DNA of 64,000 nt, taken from contig JAPLDT010000023.1 in NCBI GenBank assembly GCA_026391315.1, positions 108,866 to 172,865 of the forward strand. The letters are read 5' to 3'. Origin of the DNA: Bacteroidia bacterium. GTDB taxonomy: Bacteria; Bacteroidota; Bacteroidia; Bacteroidales; Prolixibacteraceae. Positions 18,684-27,384 of this stretch are shown here, one piece after another; position 1 is the first letter of the stretch, and each line of letters begins with the position of its first letter. Both the position numbers and the translations under genes were made by a program. The notes below the pieces were generated by a model. The model was not told where the DNA came from. It saw only the letters and a list, made by a program, of their open reading frames with translations, and ran no database searches.

Positions 18684-19799
18684 ATGAAAAAAACTATTCT
18701 TCGGAGTATGTCTTTCTCCGTTATAATGCTCTTTATTGCCGGAATCGCCTTTGGTAAAGAAACTGTGGAAGCCAAAGCTGCCAGGATTCACAAAGCCGTT
18801 CTGACAATCGATACGCACTCGGACACCCCACTGAATCTCTTAAGGGATGGTTTTGATGTCGGGAAAAGACAGGATCAGGCAACCACCGGCACCAAAGTTG
18901 ATTTCCCCAGGATGAAGGAGGGCGGATTGGATGCACAGTTTTTCGCAGTATTCGTGGGACAGGGTCCAAGAACTCCGGAAGGGAATGCTATTGTGCAAAA
19001 AAAAGCTTTGGATATTCTCGCCACGATTCGTAAAAGCGTTGGTGCCAATCCCGATCAGGCCGAGATTGCACTGACACCCGATGATGCATACAAGTTAAAG
19101 GGGTTGGGCAAGAGAGCCATCTTTATCGGACTTGAAAACGGGTATGCCCTTGGCAATGATATCACCCTTGTAAAAAAATATTATGATATGGGCATCAGGT
19201 ACATCACCTTGTGCCACACCTCTAACAATGACATCTGCGACTCTTCAACCGATAAGAAAAAAGGAACAGAATACCATGGCCTTTCACCCTTTGGAAAGGA
19301 AGTTTTGGCTGAAATGAACAGAATAGGAATGATCATTGATGTCTCGCATAGTTCGGATGAAACCTTTATGGATGTCATCAGATTAAGTAAAGCACCTGTC
19401 ATTGCAAGCCATTCCTGCTCGCGCGCTGTATGTGATAATCCCAGAAATCTCACTGACGATGATCTTCGTGCTTTGGCCAAAAATGGAGGAGTCATTCAGA
19501 TGTGCTTCCTTTCAGACTATGTAAAGAAGCCCGATCCAAATCCAAATAAACTGGCAACCGTACAGGATATGGTCAACCACATCGATCACATTGTGAAAGT
19601 CATTGGAGTCGATTATGTTGGTTTTGGAACCGACTTTGATGGCGGAGGTGATTTGTCGGGTTGCAGGGATGTGAGCATGATGGGAAACGTTACCCTCGAA
19701 CTGGTAAAAAGAGGATATTCCGAAAAGGATATCAGAAAGATCTGGGGCGGTAATTTTATGCGCGTCTTCCGTGAGGTTCAGAAATCGGCTAAACTTTAA
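18684..19799 (+). CDS. Membrane dipeptidase (peptidase M19, renal dipeptidase family)
   Basis: Zinc dipeptidase of the amidohydrolase fold, exported. The 371 residues include a signal peptide (SMSFSVIMLFIAGIAFG). The metal-binding order is present: I-D-T-H-S-D-T-P (about 36), F-I-G-L-E-N-G near 150, I-D-V-S-H-S-S-D-E near 219, I-A-S-H-S-C-S-R near 240, and G-F-G-T-D-F-D-G-G-G near 312. L-C-H-T-S-N-N-D is also typical. It probably cleaves dipeptides with L- or D-residues in the periplasm. The convergent HU/SPOR gene begins four bases after its stop. Confidence 0.93.
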   Translation: MKKTILRSMSFSVIMLFIAGIAFGKETVEAKAARIHKAVLTIDTHSDTPLNLLRDGFDVGKRQDQATTGTKVDFPRMKEGGLDAQFFAVFVGQGPRTPEGNAIVQKKALDILATIRKSVGANPDQAEIALTPDDAYKLKGLGKRAIFIGLENGYALGNDITLVKKYYDMGIRYITLCHTSNNDICDSSTDKKKGTEYHGLSPFGKEVLAEMNRIGMIIDVSHSSDETFMDVIRLSKAPVIASHSCSRAVCDNPRNLTDDDLRALAKNGGVIQMCFLSDYVKKPDPNPNKLATVQDMVNHIDHIVKVIGVDYVGFGTDFDGGGDLSGCRDVSMMGNVTLELVKRGYSEKDIRKIWGGNFMRVFREVQKSAKL

Positions 19800-19802
19800 T
19801 AA

Positions 19803-20873
19803 TTATTTGTCGGCCATCAGCCAGTAACTGGTTTCGGGATCTGCTTCCAATATTTTGCCTAAGCCTTGAACGGCATCATCACGGGTTAGGTAGCTTTCAA
19901 CAGAAACCCTGAAAAAACTTCTGCCCATGGTGGAAACCTCCGCATGATAGCCTTGTTTGATAAGCTTTTCGGCAAGTTTGTCCGCATTTTCCTTTATTTT
20001 GAAACAGCCGCCTACCACATGGAATTTACCATTGGAAGCTGTTCCTGCCGAATTTAGACCAATACTATTCTGGGATATAGAAACCTTTGGCTCAGGCACT
20101 ACTGGTGCAACAGGAGCGTGATCTACTGAAGTATTGGGCTCAGCTTGAGCAGGCTCTGGTTTGACATCAGTTGCAATTGATGTCGTCTCAGCTTTGGGTT
20201 CAGATGGTACTGACAGCGGTTCCGATTTGACACCGGGAAGTGCAACAGGAGTGTCTGACAATGCAAGAGAAGCGTTGTTGGTACTCTTCTGGATGGCAGA
20301 CTCTCTGCTGTTAAATATTTTATTAAAAGGTACAAAGTATAGCAATGCAAGGAGGGGTAATCCTACCAGCAGATATTTTACCGCCGGGTGAACACGTTTT
20401 TGGGGTTCAGGAGCTTTGTCCCTGAATACAGGCTTTGGCGCCTGTGTGTATTTGTTGACTAGCTGCGGAAAATGAAAAGAGTCGAGGCCAAATGCGTCAG
20501 CCCTGAGATTAATTTTTGGAATGGCGTCAAACAAAATGTTCTCATTCTTATCGAAATAGATGGAACCAATCTGATCAAATTTGACCCGTTCGCCATTTTC
20601 CAGTCTGGACAGACATTCAGAAACAAATTCAGAAACAATTTTTCTGGCTTCGAGATACCCAACTCCCTCTTTCTCCACCACATAATTTACCACCAATCCG
20701 TCATTCTTTTTCAGCTTGCTGCTAAAAATAATCTCTTTGGATGGAGGTGAAAATTTGTTGCCCTGGGTATCGTACCCGGAGGTTTGATAATTGGCAATAA
20801 ACCCTCCGAGATCAGGGATGATCACGCAATCGTTGGTCTTCAACAACTCTGAAAGATAGGAAGAAAGGTTCAT
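19803..20873 (-). CDS. HU (CCDC81-like) N-terminal domain plus SPOR-domain membrane protein
   Basis: I chose the ATG at 20873, which begins M-N-L-S-S-Y-L-S-E-L-L and the typical D-C-V-I-I-P-D-L-G-G-F. Residues 1-125 are the HU-like fold of the CCDC81 type found in Bacteroidota. A transmembrane helix follows near residues 169-184 (YLLVGLPLLALLYFVPF). Then comes a Pro/Val/Glu-rich linker and a C-terminal SPOR domain (F-H-V-V-G-G-C-F-K, then F-F-R-V-S-V-E-S-Y) that binds denuded peptidoglycan at the division site. It may tie a cytoplasmic DNA- or protein-binding HU domain to the septum; that is inference from the domains. Confidence 0.88.
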   Translation of the reverse strand: MNLSSYLSELLKTNDCVIIPDLGGFIANYQTSGYDTQGNKFSPPSKEIIFSSKLKKNDGLVVNYVVEKEGVGYLEARKIVSEFVSECLSRLENGERVKFDQIGSIYFDKNENILFDAIPKINLRADAFGLDSFHFPQLVNKYTQAPKPVFRDKAPEPQKRVHPAVKYLLVGLPLLALLYFVPFNKIFNSRESAIQKSTNNASLALSDTPVALPGVKSEPLSVPSEPKAETTSIATDVKPEPAQAEPNTSVDHAPVAPVVPEPKVSISQNSIGLNSAGTASNGKFHVVGGCFKIKENADKLAEKLIKQGYHAEVSTMGRSFFRVSVESYLTRDDAVQGLGKILEADPETSYWLMADK

Positions 20874-20979
20874 TTGATACGAATTTGTAATACTCCGCAT
20901 GCGCGGGAACGGTTGGCCCGAAGCTTTGGAATCTCTTTTTATATTGAATAAATGAACCCCAAATATAAGAATAAAACAT

Positions 20980-21243
20980 AGAAGCTGTTTAAATTTCTTA
21001 CACAGAGAATTTATTACTCCATAATTAAACTAAAAATGGCTTTGAAATTCTCGCTTTAGTTAAAATACGCTTGAGGAAACAACGAGTTACACAGAGGGAA
21101 AAATCGCAAGCGATTTTCCAACTCTGTGTAACTCCGGGGTTTCTCTCATGAAAACGCCATAATGCAGAAATTTCTATAAACCCTATATTTTCGATTAATA
21201 GACAATTATTCTCTGTGTAATATTTTTAAACAGTCTCTTAGAT
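20980..21243. repeat. MITE-like CACAGAG element, copy 1
   Basis: About 262 bp with imperfect terminal inverted repeats: GAAGCTGTTTAAA plus TTACACAGAGAAT on the left, and their reverse complement (ATTCTCTGTGTAA ... TTTAAACAGTCTC) on the right. The middle holds GTTACACAGAGGG, AAATCGCAAGCGATTT (a perfect palindrome) and CTCTGTGTAAC. A second, inverted copy lies at 24959-25243. No reading frame inside. It fills most of the 419-base gap upstream of galE. Confidence 0.85.
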
Positions 21244-21247
21244 TTAG

Positions 21248-21255
21248 TACTTTTG
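21248..21255 (+). promoter_or_regulatory. -7 box (TACTTTTG) of galE, just outside the MITE-like element
   Basis: Exact TAnnTTTG on the plus strand, 38 bases before the galE ATG and five bases beyond the repeat's end. If used, its -33 region lies inside the repeat, so the element may contribute to galE expression. Confidence 0.45.
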
Positions 21256-21292
21256 GCCTCCGACTTTATGTAAATCTAATTACGTATTTCAG

Positions 21293-22327
21293 ATGAAGGG
21301 AAAAATTTTAGTTACGGGAGGAACAGGATACATTGGCTCACATACCGTAGTAGAGCTACAAAACGCGGGTTTCGATGTAGTCATTGTGGATGATTTAAGC
21401 AATTCAACAGAGGCAGTGGTGGATCAGATCGAAGAGATTACAGGGATTCGTCCCGAATTCCACCAATTCAATATGCAAAATCCCGAACTTCTGGAGAAGC
21501 TCTTTAATGAGTCCAAAAATATTGATGCCGTAATTCATTTTGCCGCCTTCAAGGCAGTAGGTGAATCTGTGCAAAAGCCGCTGAACTACTACCGCAACAA
21601 CCTGGTTTCCCTGATTAACCTCTTTGAGTGTATGGAACATTCAGGTGTCAATAATCTCGTATTTTCCTCATCCTGTACTGTTTACGGTCAGCCGGACCAT
21701 CTTCCGGTAACGGAACAGACACCGCGTCAGACGGCCGAATCTCCATATGGCAATACGAAAATTGTTTGTGAAGATATCATCAAGGATTACACGCGTGCCA
21801 ATCCAAAAATTCAGGCCATTGCACTTCGATATTTCAATCCGATAGGGGCTCATCCATCCGCATTGATCGGGGAACTTCCCAATGGGATTCCCAGCAATCT
21901 GGTTCCTTTTGTGACCCAGACGGCAGCTGGAATCCGACCTCAGCTTTCCGTTTTCGGCGATGACTACAATACGCCGGATGGAAGCTGTATCCGTGACTAT
22001 ATTAATGTGGTTGACCTGGCAAAAGCGCATGTGATTTCTATCGGGCGATTGCTAAATCATAAGAATGAATCTGCTTTCGAGTTTTTCAATGTAGGAACCG
22101 GGAATGGCGTTTCAGTTCTTGAACTGTTGAACTCCTTTGAGAAAGCAACCGGACAAAAAGTTAATTACAAAATTGTTGGCAGAAGGGCAGGAGATATTGA
22201 GAAGATCTATGCTGATACCACCAAAGCGAACACGGTTTTGGGCTGGAAATCCATGGCCACACTGGAGGAGACGCTTTTATCGGCGTGGAACTGGGAGAAG
22301 CGGATTAGGATTCGGATGAATGGATGA
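21293..22327 (+). CDS. galE: UDP-glucose 4-epimerase
   Basis: Interconverts UDP-glucose and UDP-galactose for surface polysaccharide and galactose use. The 344 residues start with the Rossmann NAD motif G-G-T-G-Y-I-G-S-H. The catalytic pair appears in S-S-S-C-T-V-Y-G (about 125) and S-P-Y-G-N-T-K (Tyr about 150, Lys four residues on). R-Y-F-N-P-I-G-A-H is the usual GalE block. The last few residues (R-I-R-I-R-M-N-G) are encoded by a GGATGAATGGATGAATGG repeat and look like an added tail. rfbB follows 142 bases downstream. Confidence 0.95.
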   Translation: MKGKILVTGGTGYIGSHTVVELQNAGFDVVIVDDLSNSTEAVVDQIEEITGIRPEFHQFNMQNPELLEKLFNESKNIDAVIHFAAFKAVGESVQKPLNYYRNNLVSLINLFECMEHSGVNNLVFSSSCTVYGQPDHLPVTEQTPRQTAESPYGNTKIVCEDIIKDYTRANPKIQAIALRYFNPIGAHPSALIGELPNGIPSNLVPFVTQTAAGIRPQLSVFGDDYNTPDGSCIRDYINVVDLAKAHVISIGRLLNHKNESAFEFFNVGTGNGVSVLELLNSFEKATGQKVNYKIVGRRAGDIEKIYADTTKANTVLGWKSMATLEETLLSAWNWEKRIRIRMNG

Positions 22328-22469
22328 ATGGATTATCGGATTGTTCATTGAAGAATTGGTTGGATAATTTGAGAATGCCGATGATACAAAAGAACTATAT
22401 AAGATTTATTTCAATACCCTGAATTTTAGCCTGGCTATCCATGATTAAAAATTTTAAAAGCATATAAGG

Positions 22470-23525
22470 ATGAAAAAGTATATTTTGATTACAGGAGGTG
22501 CAGGATTTATAGGGTCTCACGTTGTTAGAAGGTTTGTAAAAAACTATCCGGACTACCAGATTATCAATCTGGATCTTCTGACCTATGCTGGAAATCTCGA
22601 AAACCTGAAGGACATAGATACTTTGCCCAACTATACCTTTGTCAAAGGGGATATCACAGACAGTGACTTCGTGAACAAACTTTTTGAGACTTACCCTATC
22701 GAAGGGGTAGTTCATCTGGCCGCCGAATCACATGTCGACCGATCCATCACAGATCCTGCCTCCTTTATCCGTACCAACATCTTCGGAACTTTTAACTTGA
22801 TCCATGCTGCCAAGGAACACTGGAAGGGGGCCATGGAGGGGAAGCGTTTTTACCATATCTCGACCGATGAGGTTTATGGTTCGCTAGGAGCAACCGGCCT
22901 TTTTACAGAAACGACCTCCTACGATCCCCAGAGTCCTTATTCTGCATCGAAGGCAAGTTCCGATCACCTGGTCAGGGCCTATCACAATACGTTTCACCTG
23001 CCGGTTGTGATTTCCAACTGTTCGAACAATTATGGACCCAATCAGTTCCCGGAGAAGTTGATCCCTTTGTGCATCCACAACCTTCAGCACAACAAACCAA
23101 TTCCGGTATACGGGAAAGGAGAGAATATCCGTGATTGGCTTTATGTTGAAGACCATGCCTCGGCCATCGATGTGATTTTTCACAATGGTGTCAATGGGGA
23201 AACCTATAACATCGGCGGAATTAATGAATGGACCAACATTGATTTGATCAGGGCATTGTGCGATGTAGTCGATCAACAGTTAGGCAGGGCGCAAGGTACT
23301 TCCCGACAATTGATAACTTTTGTAAAAGACCGTGCAGGCCACGATTTAAGGTATGCCATCGACTCATCCAAGATTCAAAGAGAGCTGGGATGGAAACCCT
23401 CCCTGCAATTTGAGGAAGGTCTTGCCAAGACTGTTGCCTGGTACCTGAAAAATTCGGAGTGGCTTGAGAATGTCTCTTCAGGAGCTTACGAAAAATATTA
23501 CGAAAAGCAGTATCACCAAAGATAA
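22470..23525 (+). CDS. rfbB: dTDP-glucose 4,6-dehydratase
   Basis: Second step from glucose-1-phosphate to dTDP-L-rhamnose and other deoxysugars. The 351 residues carry G-G-A-G-F-I-G-S-H (NAD), A-A-E-S-H-V-D-R-S, the catalytic S-T-D-E-V-Y-G-S-L (Asp-Glu dehydration pair) and Y-S-A-S-K-A-S-S-D (Tyr/Lys). R-D-W-L-Y-V-E-D-H is the usual substrate-binding block. The other rhamnose genes (rfbA, C, D) are not in the window, so RfbB may serve another deoxysugar or a split pathway. Confidence 0.95.
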   Translation: MKKYILITGGAGFIGSHVVRRFVKNYPDYQIINLDLLTYAGNLENLKDIDTLPNYTFVKGDITDSDFVNKLFETYPIEGVVHLAAESHVDRSITDPASFIRTNIFGTFNLIHAAKEHWKGAMEGKRFYHISTDEVYGSLGATGLFTETTSYDPQSPYSASKASSDHLVRAYHNTFHLPVVISNCSNNYGPNQFPEKLIPLCIHNLQHNKPIPVYGKGENIRDWLYVEDHASAIDVIFHNGVNGETYNIGGINEWTNIDLIRALCDVVDQQLGRAQGTSRQLITFVKDRAGHDLRYAIDSSKIQRELGWKPSLQFEEGLAKTVAWYLKNSEWLENVSSGAYEKYYEKQYHQR

Positions 23526-23527
23526 CA

Positions 23528-23896
23528 CTATATTCTGGTAGCAGTTAATGCAACCAAACCATCCGGTGTATCGGCCTTTCCCTCCAGTTTCCCATTGACC
23601 ATTTTAAAATTGACGGTAATCGGGGTTGATTCAAGGTAAATGAGTACTGATATCAACTCCTCCTTGATGGTGATTTGCGAGAATTCCACTTTTTGTCCTT
23701 CGATGACCAATTCCCCTTTGAGCTTATCGCCGGCCTGAATAAAATTAATCTGTCCGGAAGTATAGTTTGGTGGTGCGGTTGGAGCGGTATATTGCCATTT
23801 TCCGATCAATTTTTTCTGGTCAAAATTGACAGCCTGCAGCTGCACCAAAACGGTCATCAAAAGAATCAATGTTAAAAGTAGTTTTTGAGTTTTCAT
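23528..23896 (-). CDS. Small exported protein of unknown function
   Basis: From the ATG at 23896 it is 122 residues with a signal peptide (LLLTLILLMTVLVQLQA). The mature part is all strands: G-K-W-Q-Y-T-A-P-T-A-P near the start, then G-D-K-L-K-G-E-L-V-I-E-G and N-G-K-L-E-G-K-A-D-T-P. The G-x-W opening and repeated strands suggest a small lipocalin-like barrel. Its 3' end lies two bases from rfbB, convergently. Confidence 0.65.
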   Translation of the reverse strand: MKTQKLLLTLILLMTVLVQLQAVNFDQKKLIGKWQYTAPTAPPNYTSGQINFIQAGDKLKGELVIEGQKVEFSQITIKEELISVLIYLESTPITVNFKMVNGKLEGKADTPDGLVALTATRI

Positions 23897-23904
23897 GTAA
23901 AACA

Positions 23905-24058
23905 AATGTTTGAAATGTTTATGATGTTTGAAATGTTTGAATTGTTCGAAAAATTGTCGGTCCCTGAGCGAAGTCGAAGGGAAATGTTTGAAATGTTACC
24001 GGTCCCTGAGAAGCTTGTCGAAGGGTAACCCATAAACTTTTTAAACATTTCAAACCCT
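23905..24058. repeat. Intergenic repeat tract: TTTGAAATG runs and GGTCCCTGAG...TCGAAGGG words
   Basis: TTTGAAATGTT and close variants recur at least four times, with an inverted AACATTTCAAA near the end. Two copies of GGTCCCTGAG-N-TCGAAGGG (about 23963-23981 and 24001-24025) sit among them. This fills the whole gap and ends at the aldo/keto reductase stop codon. Confidence 0.7.
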
Positions 24059-24949
24059 TCAAACTTGTCGAACTATCCCCATAAGCAGGTCTACTGCATC
24101 GTGAACCTGTGACTCATCCTCGAAGCCAATGGTCATGGCATGTACTTTTTTGCTTTGGACCACATACTTCAGCGAGGCCGTTCTCTCCTCCTCTTTGAGC
24201 AGTCCGCCGCAACCAAAAATTTTCATCCCCAGCACCCCTTTCCCTTTGGATCCCGCAATTTCCAAAAGCGACATAATCTTTTCGGGAGTGCCATCCATCT
24301 TGATCTGTTTGTTGTTGATGCGTGCCAGAACAACGTCAGGCCAGTCGTGGTTGACACCACTTTCCAATGCCCCAAAATCATGGGCTGAGAAGCCAACTTT
24401 TTTGATCAATCCCTTCGATTTCGCTTCACTTAATCCATCCATGAAACGCTTTTTATCTTCGGTCCAATTGGCTTTGGTCATGCAGTGCAACAAGACGATA
24501 TCGAGGTAATCTGTCTGCAACTCCTGGCGGATGCGATCGATCATCTGATCTACCGGCTGGAGTGGGTGCCAGTCAAGATTGTCGGTCCAAATTTTGGTCA
24601 TCAGGGTAATTTCATCCCTTGGCAAAAGCTTAAGGGCCTCCTTGACAAAAGGATGGGAGCCATAAGTGTCGGCGGTGTCCAGAAAGCGGATTCCCCTGTC
24701 AAAACCGGCCTGGACCATCAGTTTAAATTTCTCCAGGCCAATACGTGTTTGGTTGGAAGCATGGTTCCAACCATTGGTGCCCATTCCCATGGCCAATCTG
24801 GTTACCTTTAGTCCGGTTTTACCAAGATCGACCTTATCGACTTTGGCGGGAATATTTGGTGCAACACTCAGCGCAGATAAAGCACCGGTGGCTACAATTG
24901 CTCCGGCGACACCAGTCCGGATGAAATGACGACGTGTAAATTCAGCCAT
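24059..24949 (-). CDS. Tat-exported aldo/keto reductase
   Basis: A 296-residue AKR with a twin-arginine leader (T-R-R-H-F-I-R-T then a hydrophobic VAGAIVATGALSAL). The catalytic tetrad can be traced: Asp and Tyr in F-L-D-T-A-D-T-Y-G (about 90), Lys in L-M-T-K-I-W (about 118), His in L-L-H-C-M-T-K (about 155). Export through Tat implies that it folds, probably with NADP, before crossing; tatA is at 47.4 kb. Substrate unknown. The stop lies in the TTTGAAATG tract and the start abuts the second MITE-like copy. Confidence 0.88.
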   Translation of the reverse strand: MAEFTRRHFIRTGVAGAIVATGALSALSVAPNIPAKVDKVDLGKTGLKVTRLAMGMGTNGWNHASNQTRIGLEKFKLMVQAGFDRGIRFLDTADTYGSHPFVKEALKLLPRDEITLMTKIWTDNLDWHPLQPVDQMIDRIRQELQTDYLDIVLLHCMTKANWTEDKKRFMDGLSEAKSKGLIKKVGFSAHDFGALESGVNHDWPDVVLARINNKQIKMDGTPEKIMSLLEIAGSKGKGVLGMKIFGCGGLLKEEERTASLKYVVQSKKVHAMTIGFEDESQVHDAVDLLMGIVRQV

Positions 24950-24958
24950 TTGCAGAGG

Positions 24959-25243
24959 TTTAGAGACTGTTTAAAATATTACACAGAGAATAATTGTCTA
25001 TTAATCGAGAATATAGTGTTTATAGAAATTTCTGCAATTGGGTGTTTTCATGAGAGAAACCCCGGAGTTACACAGAGTTGGAAAATCGCTTGCGATTTTT
25101 CTCTCTCCCGAAGTATCGGGACAAGTTGTGTAACTCGTTGTTTCCTCAAGCGTATTTAAACTAAAGCGAGAATTTCAAAGCCATTTTTAGTTTAATTAAG
25201 GAGCAATAAATTCTCTGTGTAAGAAATTTAAACAGCTTCTTAG
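24959..25243. repeat. MITE-like CACAGAG element, copy 2 (inverted)
   Basis: The reverse complement of the element at 20980-21243, with the same ends (TTAGAGACTGTTTAAA and TTTAAACAGCTTCTTAG), the same AAATCGCTTGCGATTT palindrome and the same AACCCCGGAGTTACACAG core. It differs by an insert near 25106-25127 that holds a CCCGA/TCGGG hairpin and replaces a CACAGAGGG stretch. It fills most of the 315-base gap between the reductase and dusB. Confidence 0.85.
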
Positions 25244-25264
25244 TCCACCGAAAGTAGCAAAAAT

Positions 25265-26278
25265 TTATTTCAATCCAACGTTGGTGTAATCGACGGTGGT
25301 ATCGGCATAAATTTCCGCAATATGATCAAGGATTTGGATCACTTCCTCCAGTTCATCAGCTCGGAGAAGTTGGATGCGGAGCTCTTTGAAATCTTTTAAA
25401 TTTGGAAAATATCGGGCAAAATGGCGGCGCATCTCGAGTACTGCCCTTCGGGGATCATCTTTCCACGTTAGTGATTGGTTGAGCTGTTCTTTGACATTCT
25501 CAACCACAAAGGAAACAGTGGGAGGAGGCAAAATTTCGCCGGTGTTAAGAAAGTGGCGCACTTCACGGAAGATCCAGGGTCGTCCTATCGAACCCCTGCC
25601 GATCATCAACCCATCGACTCCCGACTGGTCGAGCAGGGCTTTGGCTTTTTCCGGTCCTGAAATATCTCCGTTGCCGATAATGGGAATCTTCATTCGCTGG
25701 TTGTTCTTAACCTCTGCGATCAAACTCCAGTCTGCCTCGCCCGAATATAACTGACTTCTTGTGCGGCCATGGATGGCCAGAGCCTGAATACCCACATCCT
25801 GCAACCGTTCTGCCACATCGACAATGGGCTGATCATCGTGGTCCCAACCGAGCCGGGTTTTGGCCGTAACCGGAAGTTGAACCGCCTTCACCACCTCTTC
25901 GGCCATTTTTATCATCTTTGGAATGTCGCGCAACAATCCGGCACCGGCGCCTTTGCCGGCAATTTTTTTCATCGGACAGCCAAAATTGAGGTCGATAAAA
26001 TCAGGTTGGGCTAGTTCAGCTACTTTGGCCGCCTGAACCATTGATTCAATGTTGGAGCCATAGAGCTGAATGGCCAATGGCCTGTCGAACTCAAAAATCG
26101 TCATCTTCCTCTTTGTGCGGGCGACATCACGTATCAAGGCTTCCGATGCAACAAACTCGGTGTACATCACATCCGCCCCATATTTTTTGCACAGGAAACG
26201 GAACGACTTATAGGTTACATCCTCCATCGGAGCCAGAAACAGCGGGAAAATACCCAGGTCAAGATTGCCGATCTTCAT
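25265..26278 (-). CDS. dusB: tRNA-dihydrouridine synthase (DusB type)
   Basis: FMN enzyme that reduces specific uridines in tRNA. The 337 residues open with I-F-P-L-F-L-A-P-M-E-D-V-T and contain D-L-N-F-G-C-P-M-K-K-I with its catalytic Cys (about 99), the V-T-A-K-T-R-L-G-W block, I-H-G-R-T-R-S-Q, and G-N-G-D-I for flavin. A TAnnTTTG box at 26367-26360 lies about 80 bases upstream and nearly meets the divergent promoter of the CPBP gene. Confidence 0.93.
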   Translation of the reverse strand: MKIGNLDLGIFPLFLAPMEDVTYKSFRFLCKKYGADVMYTEFVASEALIRDVARTKRKMTIFEFDRPLAIQLYGSNIESMVQAAKVAELAQPDFIDLNFGCPMKKIAGKGAGAGLLRDIPKMIKMAEEVVKAVQLPVTAKTRLGWDHDDQPIVDVAERLQDVGIQALAIHGRTRSQLYSGEADWSLIAEVKNNQRMKIPIIGNGDISGPEKAKALLDQSGVDGLMIGRGSIGRPWIFREVRHFLNTGEILPPPTVSFVVENVKEQLNQSLTWKDDPRRAVLEMRRHFARYFPNLKDFKELRIQLLRADELEEVIQILDHIAEIYADTTVDYTNVGLK

Positions 26279-26359
26279 TCAAATATTGTAATTTCTAAAC
26301 TTTCAAGTAGTCCAATTACCCGTAAAGAGATTGCCCTATCGGGATTGTCAAACATGCAG

Positions 26360-26367
26360 CAAAGATA
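26360..26367 (-). promoter_or_regulatory. -7 box (TATCTTTG) of dusB
   Basis: Exact TAnnTTTG on the minus strand. Its -33 region would fall inside the divergent promoter at 26389-26418, so the two promoters overlap back to back. Confidence 0.4.
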
Positions 26368-26388
26368 ACCATTCGGATTGAAAGCCAC

Positions 26389-26418
26389 TTTGTCAGCCTG
26401 CAGGAATGAATATCTTTG
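26389..26418 (+). promoter_or_regulatory. Bacteroidota-type promoter of the CPBP protease gene
   Basis: TTTG at 26389-26392, an 18-base spacer, and TATCTTTG at 26411-26418 fit the -33/-7 consensus. The ATG is 26 bases downstream. Confidence 0.6.
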
Positions 26419-26443
26419 CAAACGAATGATGCAATATTAAAAA

Positions 26444-27370
26444 ATGAAGTTTCTTCGCGATTCGACCCCTTTTACGCAGGTTCTTTTCACCCTGATCATG
26501 ATCCTGATGGGGGGAATTCTGGTTTCGATGGTTGGTTTTCTGGTTTGCCGGATTGTTCTCGGGATCAGTTTTGAAACCTTATCGGGAATGCTTGCCAATT
26601 TCAATGAACCTGCGAATGTGCGTTTATTGAAATTTTTCCAGGTATTGCAATCATTGGGGATGTTCATTCTCCCGCCGGTTTTTATTGCTTATTCGCTCGA
26701 CGATAAACCTTTTCATTTCCTTCGGTTGACAGCTAAACCTGCCTGGATAATGCTGGGAGTTGTTTGTGGGGTTATCCTGGTAAGCGGACCGGTCATTGAG
26801 TGGGTATCCCTCCTTAACCAGCAGCTCGTATTGCCTTCGTGGTTGAGTTCGCTGGAGAACTGGATGCGTACCTCGGAGGATCAGGCAAACGAGATAACAA
26901 AGGCCTTTCTGACTACCAAAAGTATTGGAGGATTACTGGGTAATCTTGTTATTGTAGCTGTCTTGCCTGCCATAGGCGAAGAGTTGCTCTTCAGAGGAGT
27001 ACTGCAAAATCTGATTAAAAAAATGACCGGAAGCAGCCATTGGGGTATCTGGATTACAGCCATTTTGTTCAGCGCGTTACACCTGCAGTTTTTTGGATTT
27101 CTGCCCCGTATGTTGCTAGGCGCTCTGTTTGGTTACCTGCTCGAATGGACCGGAACGCTCTGGTTGCCTATAATCGCCCATTTTATCAACAATGCCGCAG
27201 GGGTCATTATTTTCTTCGTAACAGGCGAAGGACTGGAACCTGATAAGACAGAAACCTCCCTGTTCAACAATAGCACTTTCTACTTTGCCGTTGTGAGCAG
27301 TGTGTTGGTCTGGTTGTTGCTGAGGTATATTTATATGAAGAGGGAAGAAATCAGGGAGGCACAAGTTTAA
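26444..27370 (+). CDS. CPBP family intramembrane metalloprotease (first of two)
   Basis: A 308-residue protein with about eight membrane segments. The CPBP (Abi) motif 1 is G-E-E-L-L-F-R-G (about 178), where the Glu pair and Arg sit at the active site. Motif 2 is S-A-L-H-L-Q-F-F-G-F (His about 211), and motif 3 is I-I-A-H-F-I-N-N (His about 246). Family members cleave prenylated or other membrane proteins, or serve in bacteriocin maturation and immunity. No peptide gene is nearby. It converges on a second CPBP gene with a 14-base gap. Confidence 0.9.
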   Translation: MKFLRDSTPFTQVLFTLIMILMGGILVSMVGFLVCRIVLGISFETLSGMLANFNEPANVRLLKFFQVLQSLGMFILPPVFIAYSLDDKPFHFLRLTAKPAWIMLGVVCGVILVSGPVIEWVSLLNQQLVLPSWLSSLENWMRTSEDQANEITKAFLTTKSIGGLLGNLVIVAVLPAIGEELLFRGVLQNLIKKMTGSSHWGIWITAILFSALHLQFFGFLPRMLLGALFGYLLEWTGTLWLPIIAHFINNAAGVIIFFVTGEGLEPDKTETSLFNNSTFYFAVVSSVLVWLLLRYIYMKREEIREAQV

Positions 27371-27384
27371 TAGCCTCCAATACC

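Noticed and set aside
20980..25243. CRISPR array from the repeated CACAGAG words
   Set aside because: Repeats are inverted, irregularly spaced and without unique spacers of constant length; no cas genes nearby.
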